Assembly: GCA_008501565.1 (NCBI GenBank)
Contig: QQUL01000359.1
Coordinates: forward strand, 1-6,672
DNA: 6,672 nucleotides
Direction: 5' to 3'
Source: Armatimonadota bacterium
Lineage (GTDB): Bacteria; Actinomycetota; Acidimicrobiia; Spongiisociales; UBA5794
A program made the position numbers and the translations under genes. Positions 6,274 to 6,672 of the stretch are shown here, piece by piece (the stretch's first letter is position 1; each line of letters opens with the position of its first letter). Below the pieces are notes generated by a model, which had not been told where the DNA came from, did no database searches, and saw nothing but the letters and a program-made list of their open reading frames with translations.

Positions 6274-6431
6274 GTCACAACCAGCCTTCGAAAAATTTCT
6301 GGTCGATGGCCATATTGGTCGGCGGTTTCGACGCAGAATCGAACGCACAATCTCATACCAGCCCCCAATCGTGCACGAATCGGGCTATCCGTGATGCATA
6401 TGGCCCACAAAACCTGAGCAGTTCGCGTCAT
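6270..6431 (-). CDS. Possible 53-aa leader peptide before ppsB
   Basis: This small ORF starts at an ATG inside the operator, in the same position as the leader before the IclR gene, and ends in TGA overlapping the GTG of ppsB by four bases (GTGA). The ribosome site is weak (TAGG four bases upstream). The product is basic and has three Cys residues. Beyond the N-terminal M-RT....W-IC-T pattern it resembles nothing I know. The ORF fills the otherwise empty stretch between promoter and ppsB, which makes a coupling role plausible, but chance is not excluded. Confidence 0.35.
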   Translation of the reverse strand: MTRTAQVLWAICITDSPIRARLGAGMRLCVRFCVETADQYGHRPEIFRRLVVT

Positions 6432-6455
6432 AGAACCTATTTCTTGATACAGAAC
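6421..6455. promoter_or_regulatory. Tandem palindromic operator, copy B (likely IclR site)
   Basis: On the plus strand the layout is GTTCG-N6-AGAAC, three bases, TTTCT-N6-AGAAC, with half-sites at 6421-6425, 6432-6436, 6440-6444 and 6451-6455. Half-site spacing and order match copy A exactly, while the 6-base and 3-base linkers partly differ. One half-site (TTTCT) is degenerate, so affinity may be lower than for copy A. Confidence 0.65.
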
Positions 6456-6482
6456 CGTAACGCGCACATCCTGCGGCGTCAA
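6454..6482 (-). promoter_or_regulatory. Predicted sigma70-type promoter of ppsBA operon
   Basis: The minus strand has TTGACG (6482-6477), 17 bases and TACGGT (6459-6454), identical in hexamers and spacing to the promoter before the IclR gene. The predicted start is near 6447, inside the operator, leaving about 174 bases of leader before the GTG of ppsB. Confidence 0.65.
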
Positions 6483-6549
6483 ACAGAATCAAAACGCGTC
6501 ACAAACGCGCATCCGCGGCCGATCAGGAGCGTTGGGAGGAGCTGACATT

Positions 6550-6594
6550 GGTGGGGCAGCGAACGCTACGACCGGGGTCAGCCGCCGCCCCACC
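6550..6594 (-). terminator. Inverted repeat across the ubiX stop codon, possible transcript end
   Basis: GGTGGGGC (6550-6557) and GCCCCACC (6587-6594) are perfect 8-base arms around a 29-base loop that itself contains AGCGAACGCT and GACCGGGGTC. On the minus strand the second arm is followed by AATGTC rather than a T-run, so it is not a classic intrinsic terminator. It may be a factor-dependent end or an RNA-stabilising hairpin. It overlaps the last codons of ubiX. Confidence 0.3.
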
Positions 6595-6672
6595 GCTTCA
6601 CAAGATCGTTCTCAATCCCGAAGAGATCGAGAACACGACTGGTCGTATGATCGATGATCTCCTCAACCGTGC
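6578..6672 (-). CDS. ubiX: UbiX-like flavin prenyltransferase, C-terminal end only
   Basis: Thirty-one codons and a TGA stop (6580-6578) are in the window; the rest lies beyond the right edge. The residues TVEEIIDHTTSRVLDLFGI match the conserved C-terminal helix of UbiX/Pad1 (consensus near P-T-I-D-D-hydrophobic-V-D-hydrophobic-V-G-R-V-L-D), followed by a short polar, Gly-ending tail. UbiX joins dimethylallyl phosphate to FMN to make the prenylated FMN cofactor that UbiD enzymes require, so its place in a cluster with a UbiD gene supports both calls. Only the tail is visible, so the assignment rests on one motif plus context. It is followed by a 304-base gap with its own downstream promoter, so ppsBA need not depend on read-through from ubiX. 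Confidence 0.72.
   Translation of the reverse strand, partial: TVEEIIDHTTSRVLDLFGIENDLVKRWGGG

Larger units (their letters stand above)
6390..6484 (-). repeat. Duplicated regulatory segment, copy B (ppsBA operon)
   Basis: This is the ungapped partner of 3105-3199, in the same orientation, about 3.3 kb away. It lies in the 304-base gap between ubiX and ppsB (6274-6577). Agreement is limited to the -35, the -10/operator, the leader ATG and an 18-base block at its 3' end (6407-6390). Confidence 0.85.

Noticed and set aside
6274..6348. N-terminal extension of ppsB to a GTG at 6348
   Set aside because: It adds an Arg-rich tail of no known family and would overlap the leader ORF. Family similarity begins just after GTG 6273.
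1..6672. tRNA, rRNA, CRISPR array, insertion sequence or phage genes
   Set aside because: No cloverleaf, spaced short repeats, terminal inverted repeats with transposase, or phage-like frames were seen.

Overview
The window is a GC-rich, densely coding stretch of bacterial DNA in which every gene I can support is on the minus strand. Reading 5'->3' on that strand (window right to left), the order is: the 3' end of a ubiX-type flavin prenyltransferase gene; a PEP-synthase-like ATP-binding subunit (ppsB-like); a PEP-synthase-like subunit carrying the phosphorylated histidine (ppsA-like); an IclR-family regulator; a UbiD-family decarboxylase/carboxylase; and a HAD-IIA phosphatase that runs off the left edge. 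GTG starts, GC-rich codons and the look of the proteins suggest a high-GC bacterium, perhaps an actinomycete. This is a weak inference, and no taxonomic marker is present.

The gene set matches the logic of phenol activation through phenylphosphate, best known from Thauera aromatica. There a two-part ATP-dependent dikinase (phenylphosphate synthase) makes an aryl phosphate, and a UbiD-type carboxylase using prenylated FMN from UbiX replaces the phosphate with a carboxylate. A HAD-type phosphatase-like protein is also part of the T. aromatica set. The split of the PEP-synthase fold into a roughly 380-residue ATP-grasp protein and a roughly 606-residue protein with a C-terminal His domain (His564) is what is known for phenylphosphate synthase. 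The third synthase subunit (CBS-domain protein) and the other carboxylase subunits are not in the window, and the true phenolic substrate cannot be read from sequence.

The most unusual feature is regulatory. An ungapped ~95-bp segment occurs twice in the same orientation, once in front of ppsB and once in front of the IclR gene. Each copy holds the same -35 element, exactly 17 bp of diverged spacer, the same -10 element, and two tandem palindromes with identical half-site spacing laid over the predicted transcription start. Each then has a small ORF whose ATG lies in the operator and whose stop codon overlaps the likely GTG start of the following gene. The two small ORFs share an M-RT....W-IC-T pattern. 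The arrangement suggests that the IclR protein controls ppsBA and its own iclR-ubiD-HAD operon through matched promoters, with a possible translationally coupled leader peptide in both.

Layout: 1-802 HAD phosphatase (partial); 799-2226 UbiD; 2284-3075 IclR; 3105-3199 regulatory copy A; 3229-5049 ppsA-like; 5128-6273 ppsB-like; 6390-6484 regulatory copy B; 6578-6672 ubiX 3' end (partial). The only gap over 300 bases is 6274-6577, which holds regulatory copy B, a 53-codon leader ORF and an inverted repeat at the ubiX end.
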